Assembly (NCBI GenBank): GCA_947624255.1
Contig: CANQJO010000015.1
Location: forward strand, 1-45,802
DNA: 45,802 bases
Source: an uncultured Ruminococcus sp.
GTDB taxonomy: Bacteria > Bacillota > Clostridia > Oscillospirales > Ruminococcaceae
Reading direction: 5' to 3'
The notes under the pieces were generated by a model. That model saw only the letters and a program-made list of their open reading frames with translations. It did no database searches and was not told the DNA's origin. Every line of letters starts with the position of its first letter. The first letter of the stretch is position 1. Below are positions 1-7,954 of this stretch, one piece after another. The translations under genes were made by a program, and so were the position numbers.

Positions 1-153
1 GCAAACATGAAAGAGCTGCCCTCATCGGCAGCAAAAGTTCAAAAGACCTCCGGAAAAGGTTATGAGTTTTTCTGCAATGTCAATATTTCCCCGAAGCTGA
101 AAGCTGTCAAAGAAATTGCTAAATATAAACCTATTTCAGATTTGAATTTTTAA
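1..153 (+). CDS. 3' end of an unidentified gene (partial)
   Basis: Frame 1 is open from the window edge to a TAA at 151-153 and gives 50 residues ending in ISDLNF. The codon use (many lysines, few rare codons) looks coding, but no motif is recognisable and the start lies outside the window. It is followed by about 70 nt without a gene and then by the promoter of the next operon, so it is probably the last gene of an upstream unit. It could also be a chance open frame; 50 codons is not strong evidence. Confidence 0.45.
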   Translation, partial: ANMKELPSSAAKVQKTSGKGYEFFCNVNISPKLKAVKEIAKYKPISDLNF

Positions 154-222
154 TTATATCAGTGCTTTTTCTCGATTCGCCTTGCCTACTTTTACTTGAC
201 ACATACTTCCCCAACTTCTCTA

Positions 223-251
223 TTGACTTATTTATCATGCTGTGTTATAAT
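223..251 (+). promoter_or_regulatory. sigma-A promoter of the nth operon
   Basis: TTGACT at 223-228 and TATAAT at 246-251 are separated by 17 nt, 42 nt before the start of the first gene. An earlier TTGACA at 196-201 has no matching -10. Confidence 0.8.
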
Positions 252-293
252 AGTTCTGTAAGGTTTCCCGATGCTTGATGAGGAGGTCTGCTC

Positions 294-656
294 ATGACCG
301 AATATCTTAAAACATATATGAAAACTGCTGCTGAAAGGCTTGAAAATGCGAGTGACAAGCTCACCCTCGAGGAGCTTCTTGCCGAACACAAAGATAAGAT
401 CGCATATATGCAGCATGAACGTATCGTGCATTTTCTTGTTACCATGATGTTTGCGATCGTGCTGACTATCTTCATGTCGGCACTGTGTTTCACGGAAAAT
501 CTTGCACTGCTGCTGCTTGTGACGATCATTCTTGTGCTTCTTGCCTTTTACATAAAGCATTATTATTTTCTGGAGAACACTGTCCAGAAAATGTACCGTG
601 TATATGACGATATACTTTCCAAGCTCCGCAATATTGAAAGGGGAATGGAGAAATGA
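294..656 (+). CDS. small membrane protein, unknown function
   Basis: 120 aa. The first ~45 residues are charged and helical, followed by two hydrophobic segments (about residues 46-66 and 69-87) separated by a very short turn. The C-terminal ~30 residues look like an amphipathic, coiled-coil-like helix. This suggests a hairpin membrane anchor with both ends in the cytoplasm. The start is fixed by AGGAGGT at 281-287, six bases before the ATG. It is the first gene behind the promoter at 223-251, and its stop overlaps the nth start by four bases (ATGA), so translation is probably coupled. I do not recognise the family and assign no function. Confidence 0.75.
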   Translation: MTEYLKTYMKTAAERLENASDKLTLEELLAEHKDKIAYMQHERIVHFLVTMMFAIVLTIFMSALCFTENLALLLLVTIILVLLAFYIKHYYFLENTVQKMYRVYDDILSKLRNIERGMEK

Positions 657-1297
657 CACGTAAAGAGATTGCTGCTCTTGCCTGTGATGAGCTCGAAAAG
701 CTCTATCCCGATGTGAAATGCAGTCTTGAATTCTCAAAGCCGTATGAGCTGATGTTCGCAGCGAGGCTTTCAGCACAGTGTACAGATGCAAGAGTCAATA
801 TCGTTACAAAAAAGCTGTTTGCGAAATATCCCACGCTTCAAGCCTTTGCGGATGCCGATCTGTCTGAGCTGGAGGAGGACGTAAAGCCGTGCGGCTTCTA
901 CCATACAAAGGCGAAAAGTCTGAAGGAAATGGCAAATCAGCTTATCGAGAGCTTCGGCGGCGAAGTTCCCGACACAATGGAGGAGCTTCTCACGCTCAAC
1001 GGTATAGGCAGAAAAACAGCCAATCTTATGATGGGAGATATCCACGGCAAGCCGGCAATAGTTACCGATACGCATTGTATACGTATTTCCAACCGACTCG
1101 GACTGACCAATAAAAAAGAGCCTGCAAAGGTCGAAAAGGATCTGCTTGAAGTGATACCGCCGGAGATATCATCTCATTTCTGTCATCAGATAGTGCAGTT
1201 CGGCAGAGATATCTGCCGGGCAAGAAAGCCGCTCTGCAAAGAGTGCCGTCTCAGCTATTTTTGCAGGTATGACCTGAACAATAAAAAGGAGGCATAG
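653..1297 (+). CDS. nth: endonuclease III (DNA glycosylase/AP lyase)
   Basis: 214 aa, the usual length for Nth. It removes oxidised pyrimidines from DNA and cleaves the abasic site in base-excision repair. The helix-hairpin-helix is at residues 115-123 (LNGIGRKTA), with catalytic Lys121 inside it. The catalytic Asp is D139 in the VTDTH motif. The C-terminal [4Fe-4S] cluster cysteines C188, C195, C198 and C204 have the classic C-x6-C-x2-C-x5-C spacing, so the enzyme should be fully active. The early LSAQCTD motif (39-45) is also typical. The start ATG overlaps the upstream stop. The following gene starts three bases after the stop, and the end of nth carries that gene's ribosome-binding site. 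Confidence 0.96.
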   Translation: MTRKEIAALACDELEKLYPDVKCSLEFSKPYELMFAARLSAQCTDARVNIVTKKLFAKYPTLQAFADADLSELEEDVKPCGFYHTKAKSLKEMANQLIESFGGEVPDTMEELLTLNGIGRKTANLMMGDIHGKPAIVTDTHCIRISNRLGLTNKKEPAKVEKDLLEVIPPEISSHFCHQIVQFGRDICRARKPLCKECRLSYFCRYDLNNKKEA

Positions 1298-1299
1298 TT

Positions 1300-1695
1300 T
1301 TGCTGTTCGATTTTCAGTTACAGACTCCGAATGAGGGACTGGTGGATATTACAAGCGAGGTCAGCATGGCTGTGAGAGAAAGCGGTGTGAACGAGGGCAT
1401 TTGCGTTGTCTTCTGTCCGCATACAACAGCAGCCGTAACGATAAATGAAAATGCCGATCCTGACGTGCGGCGTGATTTCGTCTTAGGAATGGATAAAATA
1501 TTTCCCGACATGAAAGACTTTCACCACGCTGAGGGAAATTCCGATGCGCATATAAAATCTTCATCAGTCGGTGCAAGCGAGATCATGATCGTCAGAGGAG
1601 GAAAGCTTCTTCTCGGCACATGGCAGGCTGTATATTTTTGCGAATTTGACGGTCCCCGGACGAGAAAATTCTATGTAAAGGTAATAGGTGAGTAA
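1300..1695 (+). CDS. yjbQ: YjbQ-family protein (UPF0047)
   Basis: 131 aa, full length for the YjbQ/UPF0047 family of small trimeric beta-rich proteins. A weak thiamine-phosphate synthase activity has been reported for the family, but the cellular role is not settled. Family signatures visible here are TTAAVTINENADPDV (about 44-58), HAEGNSDAHIKSS (about 77-89) and the C-terminal GTWQAVYFCEFDGPR. The histidines at these sites are candidate active-site or metal ligands. The start codon is TTG at 1300; AAAAGGAGG at 1284-1292 lies seven bases upstream and no ATG fits the N-terminus. It sits tightly inside the nth operon, with four bases to the next start, which may be coincidental housekeeping clustering. 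Confidence 0.9.
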   Translation: MLFDFQLQTPNEGLVDITSEVSMAVRESGVNEGICVVFCPHTTAAVTINENADPDVRRDFVLGMDKIFPDMKDFHHAEGNSDAHIKSSSVGASEIMIVRGGKLLLGTWQAVYFCEFDGPRTRKFYVKVIGE

Positions 1696-1698
1696 TAT

Positions 1699-2412
1699 AT
1701 GGATAAAGTAAAGGAATTATCTGAGATCGTCCGACGCTCCGAAAAGATCGTTTTTTTCGGCGGCGCAGGAGTTTCAACAGAGAGCGGCATTCCTGATTTC
1801 AGGAGCGTTGACGGTCTGTACAATCAGAAATGGGACTACCCTCCCGAAGAGATACTCAGTCATACGTTCTTTGAAAGGCATACCGAGGAGTTTTACCGCT
1901 TTTATCGTGAAAAGATGATATTTCTTGATGCAAAGCCGAATGAGGCTCATAAAAAGCTTGCAGAGCTTGAGTCCGAGGGAAAGCTCACTGCTGTGGTGAC
2001 ACAGAATATCGACGGTCTTCATCAGATGGCAGGCAGCAAAAATGTTTTGGAGCTTCACGGCAGTATTCACCGAAACTATTGCACAAAATGCGGAAAATTC
2101 CATGATGTGAAATTTATCCTTGATTCCGTGGGAGTTCCCCACTGTGATTGCGGCGGCATTGTGAAGCCTGATGTCGTGCTTTATGAGGAGGCTCTCAATA
2201 ATGATATAATGTCAAAAGCCGTGAGTGCAATATCGGCGGCAGATACACTCATCATCGGCGGAACATCGCTGAATGTATATCCGGCGGCAGGACTGGTGAG
2301 ATACTTTCACGGAAAGGCTCTTGTCATAATCAACACCTCTCCTACACAGATGGACAGCAGTGCCGACCTCCTGATCTGTGACAGGATCGGCAGCATATTC
2401 TCAAAAATATAA
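1699..2412 (+). CDS. cobB: NAD-dependent protein deacylase (sirtuin)
   Basis: 237 aa, typical of bacterial Sir2 proteins. It uses NAD+ to remove acyl groups from lysines. Visible motifs are GAGVSTESGIPDFRS (22-36, NAD binding), TQNIDGLH (101-108), catalytic His120 in LELHGS, and a zinc site C128-x2-C131 ... C149-x-C151. A C-terminal GGTSLNVYPAAGL motif completes the Rossmann fold. All residues needed for activity are present. The start ATG is three bases after the yjbQ stop, with AGGTGAG just upstream, so it is in the same operon. The gene symbol follows E. coli CobB; Firmicutes homologues are also called SrtN. Confidence 0.95.
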   Translation: MDKVKELSEIVRRSEKIVFFGGAGVSTESGIPDFRSVDGLYNQKWDYPPEEILSHTFFERHTEEFYRFYREKMIFLDAKPNEAHKKLAELESEGKLTAVVTQNIDGLHQMAGSKNVLELHGSIHRNYCTKCGKFHDVKFILDSVGVPHCDCGGIVKPDVVLYEEALNNDIMSKAVSAISAADTLIIGGTSLNVYPAAGLVRYFHGKALVIINTSPTQMDSSADLLICDRIGSIFSKI

Positions 2413-2430
2413 AGGAAAGAGAGCAGCGTT

Positions 2431-2907
2431 ATGCTTAAAAAATACTTATCAATTTTTCTTATATCAATGATCCCGATAATTGAGCTGAGAGGAGCTGTTC
2501 CTGTTGGCACGGGCATGGATCTTCCGTGGCATTGGTGCCTTATAGTATGTATGATAGGAAATATGCTGCCTGTGCCGTTCATATTCTTTTTTGCCAGAAA
2601 AATTCTTGTTTGGGGCAGCAACAAGCCGGTTATAGGAAAATTTTTCTCATGGTGTCTTGAAAAGGGCGAAAAGGGAGGCAATAAGCTGAAAGAAAAAGCC
2701 GGAAAGGGTATGTACCCTGCGCTGTTTCTCTTCGTGGGAATACCTCTCCCCGGAACAGGTGCGTGGACAGGCACTCTTGCGGCAAGCATACTTGATCTTG
2801 ACTTCAAGAAAAGTGTAGCGGCTGTCATGCTCGGAGTTCTTCTTGCCGGAGGAATAATGACTGCCGGAAGCCTTCTTGTCAAAGCAGGTATAACTTCGAT
2901 ATTCTGA
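2431..2907 (+). CDS. small-multidrug-export-like membrane protein
   Basis: 158 aa, an integral membrane protein matching the 'putative small multi-drug export protein' family (COG2426 type). The typical motif is near the N-terminus (PIIELRGAVPVG, about residues 15-26), and a second conserved loop reads GIPLPGTGAWTGT (about 104-116). Three or four hydrophobic segments are visible. Transport function is only the family's historical label. An RBS (GGAAAGAGAG) precedes the ATG. It is the last gene of the nth operon and is followed within 13 bp by a strong terminator. Confidence 0.85.
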   Translation: MLKKYLSIFLISMIPIIELRGAVPVGTGMDLPWHWCLIVCMIGNMLPVPFIFFFARKILVWGSNKPVIGKFFSWCLEKGEKGGNKLKEKAGKGMYPALFLFVGIPLPGTGAWTGTLAASILDLDFKKSVAAVMLGVLLAGGIMTAGSLLVKAGITSIF

Positions 2908-2919
2908 CTAAATAAAACT

Positions 2920-2965
2920 AAGGCAGCATCACAAAAACGTGTGGTGCTGCCTTATTGTTTTGTGT
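2920..2965. terminator. bidirectional intrinsic terminator
   Basis: AAGGCAGCA (2920-2928) pairs with TGCTGCCTT (2945-2953), with a short inner extension CAC/GTG. A T-rich run follows on the plus strand, and an A-rich run precedes it for the minus strand. It lies between the convergent end of the nth operon and the LCP gene, so it probably serves both. Confidence 0.85.
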
Positions 2966-4288
2966 TTACCGATCCCCGAAGATCTCATCTTCAAGCATTT
3001 CACGGTTCGCATCGGTATCGACCGTTATTACCCACCCGCTGGGAGTGTTCGGATCATCGCCGTATGTTCCGTCAGCCGGAACACGAAGCTGCTTTGTATC
3101 ATACCTGAGTATGAACGGAGCTCTCAGCGAAAGCAGATATAACTGCATCGCAGACATATTCGTACTGAGTTTCGGCAGTGCGCTTTTAGTCACATTTCTT
3201 ACGAATGAGATACCGTTTGACGCAGCCTTTTTTATCAGGAGAGTCATTACTCTGCGCTGACGTTCGGTGCGCTCAAAATCGTTGTTTCCGACATAGCGTA
3301 TACGTGAGTACGACAAAGCCTGTTTACCGTTCAGGAGAAGCTTTCCTCCGCCGTCAAGAAGGTCATCCGTTTTGTCATCGCCCATAAGCTCATTCACCTC
3401 ATTGATGAGGATCTCATTGACTGCCTGTGCCTCATCATCTGAGATATCGAGCCTTACTCCTCCGGCAGCATCAACAATGCTTGCGAATGTGCTGAAATTT
3501 ATGGTTATATAGTTATCTATCCGTATACCGAAATTGCTTTCTATAGTATCCATGAGGAGATCGGCTCCGCCATAGAAATACGAGGAGTTCAGCTTATCCA
3601 TACCCCTGCCGGGAATATTCACATAGCAGTCTCTCATGAATGATGTCATGATGATCTCGTCAGTCCTGCTGTTGAGTGAAACGAGAATTATCGAATCGGA
3701 GCGGCTCTGTTCATTTTCAGAGCGTCCGTCAGTGCCGATAACAAGCACGTTTGTGACATATTTCTCGCTCATGGCGTTCGCATAATGCGAGCGTTCGCCC
3801 GTATCTGTTTTATTTATCTTTGCGATGATGCTCAGTGCGGTGCAGGAATATATTCCGAAAAGGATAAGAAATATTATCAACAGAGAGAAAAATAATCTGA
3901 ATATTATTTTTCCTATGAGGCTTTTGCGCTTTTTCTTACGTTTTTTAGGAGGCTTTTGCGGTGGGGGCGGCGGTGGATATTGCCGATGCGGAGGATATTG
4001 TCCCTGCGGAGGGCGGTATCGCTGACTGCTCTGCTGATATCCCTGCGGTGGGCGGTATTGCCGACTGCCCTGCTGATATCCCTGCGGTGGACGGTATTGC
4101 TGACTGCCCTGCTGATATCCCTGCGGTGGGCGGTATTGCTGACTGCCCTGCTGATATCCCTGCGGTGGACGGTATCCCTGACTTCGCTGCCCTTGAGAAG
4201 CAGCTCCGGAAATGAGCATTGTATCCTCGTTGTCCGTATTTTTCAGATGTTTATTATTCTCATTGCCGTTTATATATTTATCTGGCAT
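2966..4288 (-). CDS. LytR-CpsA-Psr (LCP) family cell-wall ligase
   Basis: 440 aa. LCP enzymes transfer polyprenyl-linked glycopolymers onto peptidoglycan. In order: a polar N-terminus; four tandem 13-residue repeats rich in Gln, Tyr and Pro (44-95); a proline run; a very basic stretch (112-122); one membrane segment (about 128-148); and an extracellular LCP domain from about 170. LCP signatures include VLVIGTDGR, SDSIILVS, MTSFMRDCYVNIPGRG, and the C-terminal RIRYVGNNDFERTERQRRVM with its arginine cluster. The start at 4288 is chosen because AAAGGAG precedes this ATG at the right distance; the frame stays open 20 codons further upstream without an RBS. The gene follows the P1B-ATPase-like gene on the same strand. 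Confidence 0.92.
   Translation of the reverse strand: MPDKYINGNENNKHLKNTDNEDTMLISGAASQGQRSQGYRPPQGYQQGSQQYRPPQGYQQGSQQYRPPQGYQQGSRQYRPPQGYQQSSQRYRPPQGQYPPHRQYPPPPPPQKPPKKRKKKRKSLIGKIIFRLFFSLLIIFLILFGIYSCTALSIIAKINKTDTGERSHYANAMSEKYVTNVLVIGTDGRSENEQSRSDSIILVSLNSRTDEIIMTSFMRDCYVNIPGRGMDKLNSSYFYGGADLLMDTIESNFGIRIDNYITINFSTFASIVDAAGGVRLDISDDEAQAVNEILINEVNELMGDDKTDDLLDGGGKLLLNGKQALSYSRIRYVGNNDFERTERQRRVMTLLIKKAASNGISFVRNVTKSALPKLSTNMSAMQLYLLSLRAPFILRYDTKQLRVPADGTYGDDPNTPSGWVITVDTDANREMLEDEIFGDR
4004..4159 (-). repeat. 39-bp tandem repeats in the LCP cytoplasmic tail
   Basis: Four near-identical 39-bp units encode the 13-residue repeat GYQQGSQQYRPPQ with small substitutions (SRQ, SSQR) in the last units. 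The repeat lies on the cytoplasmic side of the membrane segment and is intrinsically disordered in character. Confidence 0.9.
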
Positions 4289-4342
4289 AGTTATCTCCTT
4301 TGTCTGCGCTGTTGTCCTCACCATACGGTGAAGAACCTGAAT

Positions 4343-4371
4343 CAGCACCGCATGACTTTTCTGCGGTGCTG
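4343..4371 (-). terminator. strong hairpin between P1B-like and LCP genes
   Basis: CAGCACCGCA (4343-4352) and TGCGGTGCTG (4362-4371) form a perfect 10-bp stem with a 9-nt loop, seven bases downstream of the P1B-like stop codon. On the minus strand it is followed by ATTCAGG rather than a U-run, so it may attenuate or protect the transcript rather than fully terminate it. Confidence 0.5.
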
Positions 4372-4378
4372 TTTGTGA

Positions 4379-6913
4379 TCAGATCTTTTTAAGACTCAGT
4401 GCTATGTACGTGCACAGAGTGCAGGCTGCATTATATATGATAAGTGCCGTTGCAGACATAAAAACGTAATTCGTCGCATATGCCCTTGACAGGATCAGCA
4501 GTGAGCAAAGCACAAATCCTAAAAGTATCGAAGCTGTCTGGATTATCAGCCCGATTATCGCCGCTGAATGGATCGTTTTCACTCCTACAAGCAGCTTGGC
4601 AAGCGATGCAAATTTTCCTGTTGTAGCCATTGAAGCACTGAGGCGTACAGTTCTCTTAGTCTCCTCGTCAAAATCCTCGTGGAGCTTTTTCGGAAGTATG
4701 CGTATCATCTCCTCGGGAACGCCAAACAGCGTGTGGAGCTTTTTCAGTGTAAGGCACGGCTCAACACTTTTGAGGATCACGAACACCTTATTCTTGCAGA
4801 GCTTTTTAAGCCACAGCTTAACATCCTTATCTGCGGTGATGTCAACAATGAACATCGCCGCAAGATTTCCTGAGATCGAAAGATACATTGCCGACTTATC
4901 CCCGCCGGTAAACTCAGTCTCTTTTGCTTTTGTGGGAACGCCCTCAATATTATGACTGTTCATCAGCTCACGGTTGCCGAAAAGCACACGCTTGTTATTT
5001 ATCCAGCCGCACATTCCCATAGATTCCTCATATGAGTAATTCTCAATGGTATAGAGCATTTCCTCTCTGCCGCCCGTAACGTCCTTGAAAAGCTGATGCA
5101 TGATACTTCCGGCATGATGTGTCAGGCTTGCAGCCTCAAGCAATGCCTCGTCTATCTTTGTATTCGAGAAGACTTTGATACCCTCCAGCTTGACAGTACC
5201 CTCCGGAAACAGAGAGTCGGCATTCACAAGAACAGAATTCGTATCATAAAAATCGTCAACGCTCTGGTAGCCCAATATGATACCCTTGCTGCTGAAAGCC
5301 TTTTCAGCCGTTTTTTCAAGGGGAATATTCACCACAAAGGGCATTGCTATACATGATGTGGCACATATCAGCATACTGAATATTGAGAACCCGAATGCGG
5401 CAGATCCTGCTCCCACAAGTGTTCCCCTGCTTGAAAGCGTTATGAAGCAGGCTATCGCTATTGAGAATATCAGACACAGCGGTGAAGCCTTGCGGCAGTA
5501 GTCATCGGTCATGTCCGAGGAGTACGTATATCGCAGAAAATCCGTCAGAAAATCGGTCTTTTTAGTTGAGGCAAGTATGGGAAAATCTCCGACTGTGCCT
5601 CGTGTGAGGCGTTCGGCACGCTCCTCGTCCCTGACATAGACGACACCATGACGGTCGAAATTCTTTGAGATGAAGCGGAAATTTCTTGCAGCACGCCGGA
5701 TTATCAGCAGCTTTCCGATAGAATTTATAAGAAGCGCAAGTATTCCCACCGGCATATAGATGTGTACGGAATCATTCAGCACCATGTCGGGACGGTACAT
5801 TGCCGGTATAATCGTCGCAATGCACGACAATGCGGTAACGGAAGTCATGGAGTCGCTGTCAGCCTTGAAGGTAAACAGCTTTTTCAAGCCTTTTGTTATG
5901 ACTGCCATAGATGAGATAACAGCTATAGCTCCAAGCACAAGATTTGATATAAGGAACGCCTTCGTGTTGGAGATCTGCATCATTCCCGGCAGCGGCAGAC
6001 CGAATTGATTTCCCAGAGCAATGAAAAGACTCAGGATAGATGTCATCGCAAGTATGAACACTCTGACAGAAATAGTGCTTTTCAGCTCAAAGATATCACG
6101 TCCCACGTCCTCAACATCGCCGTAGTAGTTGAAATCCACAATACGCTTTGTGCGTTTTTTCTTTGATCTGACTGACAGATACTCGTCCGTTTCCTGAGTT
6201 ATGTGTACATCGAGTGCGCTTGCATCGTAATCGGGACGCTCGCTGAGATTTATGCTTGTCATCTGTGCTCTCGGAGCAGGCTGTACCGGTTTTGCAGCCT
6301 CAACAGCTGCCGGAGACGGTACGATATCGGTGATATGCTTCTTTCCCTCTGAGCTTATCAGCTCTCTCTCCATAGCTGTCCGTGAGCGTTTTTTCTTTTT
6401 GAATGCGGGAGGCGTATACATATATTCGCCATCGGGACTTTCACGCTCATATGTGTAGCCTGAGCCTCTTCGCCGTTTTTTTCCGCTGTTTTTAAGCTCC
6501 TCGATCTCTCTTGCTCTTGTGGAACTGCTCATGCGCCTGATCTTCGGAGTTTCGCCGGCAGATACATTTCCTGTCTCCGTTGAAGCGGTATACTCTCCGG
6601 CAATATTTGTCTTTGTGGTTGATTTTATCTCATGTATCGAATCCGTGTTTACAAACGAGATCTTTCCCCGTGAAAGATCTGCCGGTTTGATCTCATCGGC
6701 AGGATCGGGCTGCCTGTGAGCATTGTTGAAGAGATCGGATTTTTTATTTGAAAGAGGAGGTCTCGGTGCATCACGATGTATCAGCTCCGGAGCGTCCACT
6801 GTAGAATTCAGTATTTTCTGTGCGTCAACACGTCCGACGCTTGTTTTCGGCTTTGTATTTTCGGGAGAATACTCGTTCAGAATATCCTCCAAAGATAATT
6901 TCTGATCCGGCAT
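4379..6913 (-). CDS. P1B-type ATPase homologue lacking catalytic motifs
   Basis: 844 aa. Residues 1-280 are polar, basic and probably disordered. The rest has the layout of a P1B heavy-metal ATPase: four membrane segments (about 283-300, 319-339, 358-372, 385-405), an actuator-like loop, two segments (478-495, 507-528), a large cytoplasmic domain and two C-terminal segments. The framework aligns with CopA-type proteins (GIILGYQSV after the sixth segment; GMCGWINNKRVLFGNRELM in the nucleotide-domain region). The phosphorylation motif DKTGT is replaced by N564-A-D-S-L, the metal-site CPC by CATSC (517-521), and TGE and GDGxND are not recognisable. I infer a non-pumping pseudoenzyme. The start at 6913 is set by AGGAG upstream, 13 bp after rlmB. 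It is not a pseudogene: the frame is intact over 2.5 kb. Confidence 0.8.
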   Translation of the reverse strand: MPDQKLSLEDILNEYSPENTKPKTSVGRVDAQKILNSTVDAPELIHRDAPRPPLSNKKSDLFNNAHRQPDPADEIKPADLSRGKISFVNTDSIHEIKSTTKTNIAGEYTASTETGNVSAGETPKIRRMSSSTRAREIEELKNSGKKRRRGSGYTYERESPDGEYMYTPPAFKKKKRSRTAMERELISSEGKKHITDIVPSPAAVEAAKPVQPAPRAQMTSINLSERPDYDASALDVHITQETDEYLSVRSKKKRTKRIVDFNYYGDVEDVGRDIFELKSTISVRVFILAMTSILSLFIALGNQFGLPLPGMMQISNTKAFLISNLVLGAIAVISSMAVITKGLKKLFTFKADSDSMTSVTALSCIATIIPAMYRPDMVLNDSVHIYMPVGILALLINSIGKLLIIRRAARNFRFISKNFDRHGVVYVRDEERAERLTRGTVGDFPILASTKKTDFLTDFLRYTYSSDMTDDYCRKASPLCLIFSIAIACFITLSSRGTLVGAGSAAFGFSIFSMLICATSCIAMPFVVNIPLEKTAEKAFSSKGIILGYQSVDDFYDTNSVLVNADSLFPEGTVKLEGIKVFSNTKIDEALLEAASLTHHAGSIMHQLFKDVTGGREEMLYTIENYSYEESMGMCGWINNKRVLFGNRELMNSHNIEGVPTKAKETEFTGGDKSAMYLSISGNLAAMFIVDITADKDVKLWLKKLCKNKVFVILKSVEPCLTLKKLHTLFGVPEEMIRILPKKLHEDFDEETKRTVRLSASMATTGKFASLAKLLVGVKTIHSAAIIGLIIQTASILLGFVLCSLLILSRAYATNYVFMSATALIIYNAACTLCTYIALSLKKI

Positions 6914-6926
6914 ATATTTTCTCCTA

Positions 6927-7679
6927 TCAGCCTCTTCTTTGCCGGAGTACCTCGTACATGAAGATACCGGCTGCAACTGAGGCATTGAGCGAATTTATTT
7001 TTCCTGTCATGGGGAGCTTTATCATAAAGTCGCATTTTTCCCGTATGAGTCTGCTGATACCCGAACCCTCCGATCCGATAACCAGAGCGACACCGCCCGT
7101 GAGGTCGGTTTGACAATAGTCGCTTCCCGAAGCATCAGTGCCATAGATCCAGATACCGTTCTCCTTCAGCGTGTCGATACAGGCTGAAAGATTGGGAACT
7201 CTTGCAACGGGAACGTAGCTTGCAGCTCCGGCAGATGTTTTGAATACGGTAGAATTCAGCGAAGCGCTTCTGCGTTTGGGGATTATCACTCCGTCAGCGC
7301 CGGCAGCTTCGGCAGTACGAATTACAGCTCCTAAATTGTGAGGATCTTCTATTTCATCGCAGATGATGATAAACGGGCTTGTCCGTTTATTTTTTGAGAC
7401 ATTGATAATATCCTCAAGCGAGGCATACTCTGCACAAGCACCCTGAGCGACAACACCCTGATGAGATGCGCCGCCCGAAAGGCGTGAGAGTTTTTTATCA
7501 TCGGCGTTTTTCAATACAACGCCTTTTTCTGCGGCAAGCCTGCGGATAAGCTCAAGGCTTCCTCCTGAGCCGTCTATATAGATAACATCAAGCAGCGCAC
7601 CTGATTTGAGCGCCTCGATGACGGGATTTCTGCCGCATATGATATCTTCGGCAGGCTCCCTTCTGATATTCTTTTCCAT
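6927..7679 (-). CDS. rlmB: 23S rRNA 2'-O-methyltransferase, RlmB/TrmH family
   Basis: 250 aa SPOUT methyltransferase. An N-terminal substrate-binding domain (RNPVIEAL; HQGVVA) is followed by the SAM-binding knot with the three SpoU motifs: DPHNLGAVIRTAEA (motif 1), the IGSEGSGISRLIREKCD loop (motif 2) and MTGKINSLNASVAAGI (motif 3). The family methylates the ribose of G2251 in E. coli 23S rRNA; an assignment to this exact site is inferred. An in-frame TAA just upstream fixes the start at the ATG at 7679, yet no Shine-Dalgarno lies within 15 nt. The nearest AAGGAG is 5' of a perfect hairpin (see findings). It is the first gene of the unit leading into the P1B-like and LCP genes. Confidence 0.93.
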   Translation of the reverse strand: MEKNIRREPAEDIICGRNPVIEALKSGALLDVIYIDGSGGSLELIRRLAAEKGVVLKNADDKKLSRLSGGASHQGVVAQGACAEYASLEDIINVSKNKRTSPFIIICDEIEDPHNLGAVIRTAEAAGADGVIIPKRRSASLNSTVFKTSAGAASYVPVARVPNLSACIDTLKENGIWIYGTDASGSDYCQTDLTGGVALVIGSEGSGISRLIREKCDFMIKLPMTGKINSLNASVAAGIFMYEVLRQRRG

Positions 7680-7689
7680 TTTTTATGTT

Positions 7690-7715
7690 GGAGGCACAAA
7701 CAGCCTCCGCTCCTT
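7690..7715 (-). promoter_or_regulatory. hairpin between distal SD and the rlmB start
   Basis: On the minus strand AAGGAG (7710-7715) is followed by a perfect stem GGAGGC/GCCTCC (7703-7708 and 7690-7695, loop 7 nt) and then 10 nt to the ATG. Folding would shorten the SD-to-start distance from about 30 to about 11 nt. Confidence 0.5.
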
Positions 7716-7833
7716 CTTGTTCTTTCTTTTTCTGCGGACTTTCACATGGCACTGAAAATATCGCATTTTTCCAATACTATCGTCAAAATTTTTTCATTAT
7801 AACAGTTTAGTGTCACAAGTGATGTCCAATAAT

Positions 7834-7862
7834 ATTATATCACTGCTTTGCAAAAATTACAA
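7834..7862 (-). promoter_or_regulatory. putative promoter of rlmB
   Basis: On the minus strand TTGTAA (7857-7862) and TATAAT (7834-7839) are 17 nt apart. A second TATAAT (7796-7801) with TGGACA 21 nt upstream is an alternative. Confidence 0.5.
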
Positions 7863-7954
7863 GTAGTTTTTCATGTGTTCATTGGGAAAAAATTTGTGCA
7901 TTTTGAAGTTTGACAGCTTGTGCGATGATACTATTTATCTCCGGCGATCCTGCA

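Noticed and set aside
196..201. TTGACA as a -35 box for an upstream promoter
   Set aside because: No acceptable -10 lies 15-19 nt downstream; the pair at 223-251 is far better.
3956..4378. Repetitive plus-strand frames antisense to the LCP tail (Ala/Asp/Ile-Pro repeats)
   Set aside because: They are shadows of the 39-bp repeat in the minus-strand LCP gene and have no RBS or independent coding signal.
4379..6913. Copper or cation-transporting ATPase
   Set aside because: The phospho-Asp, TGE, CPC and GDGxND motifs are absent; only the architecture is P1B-like.
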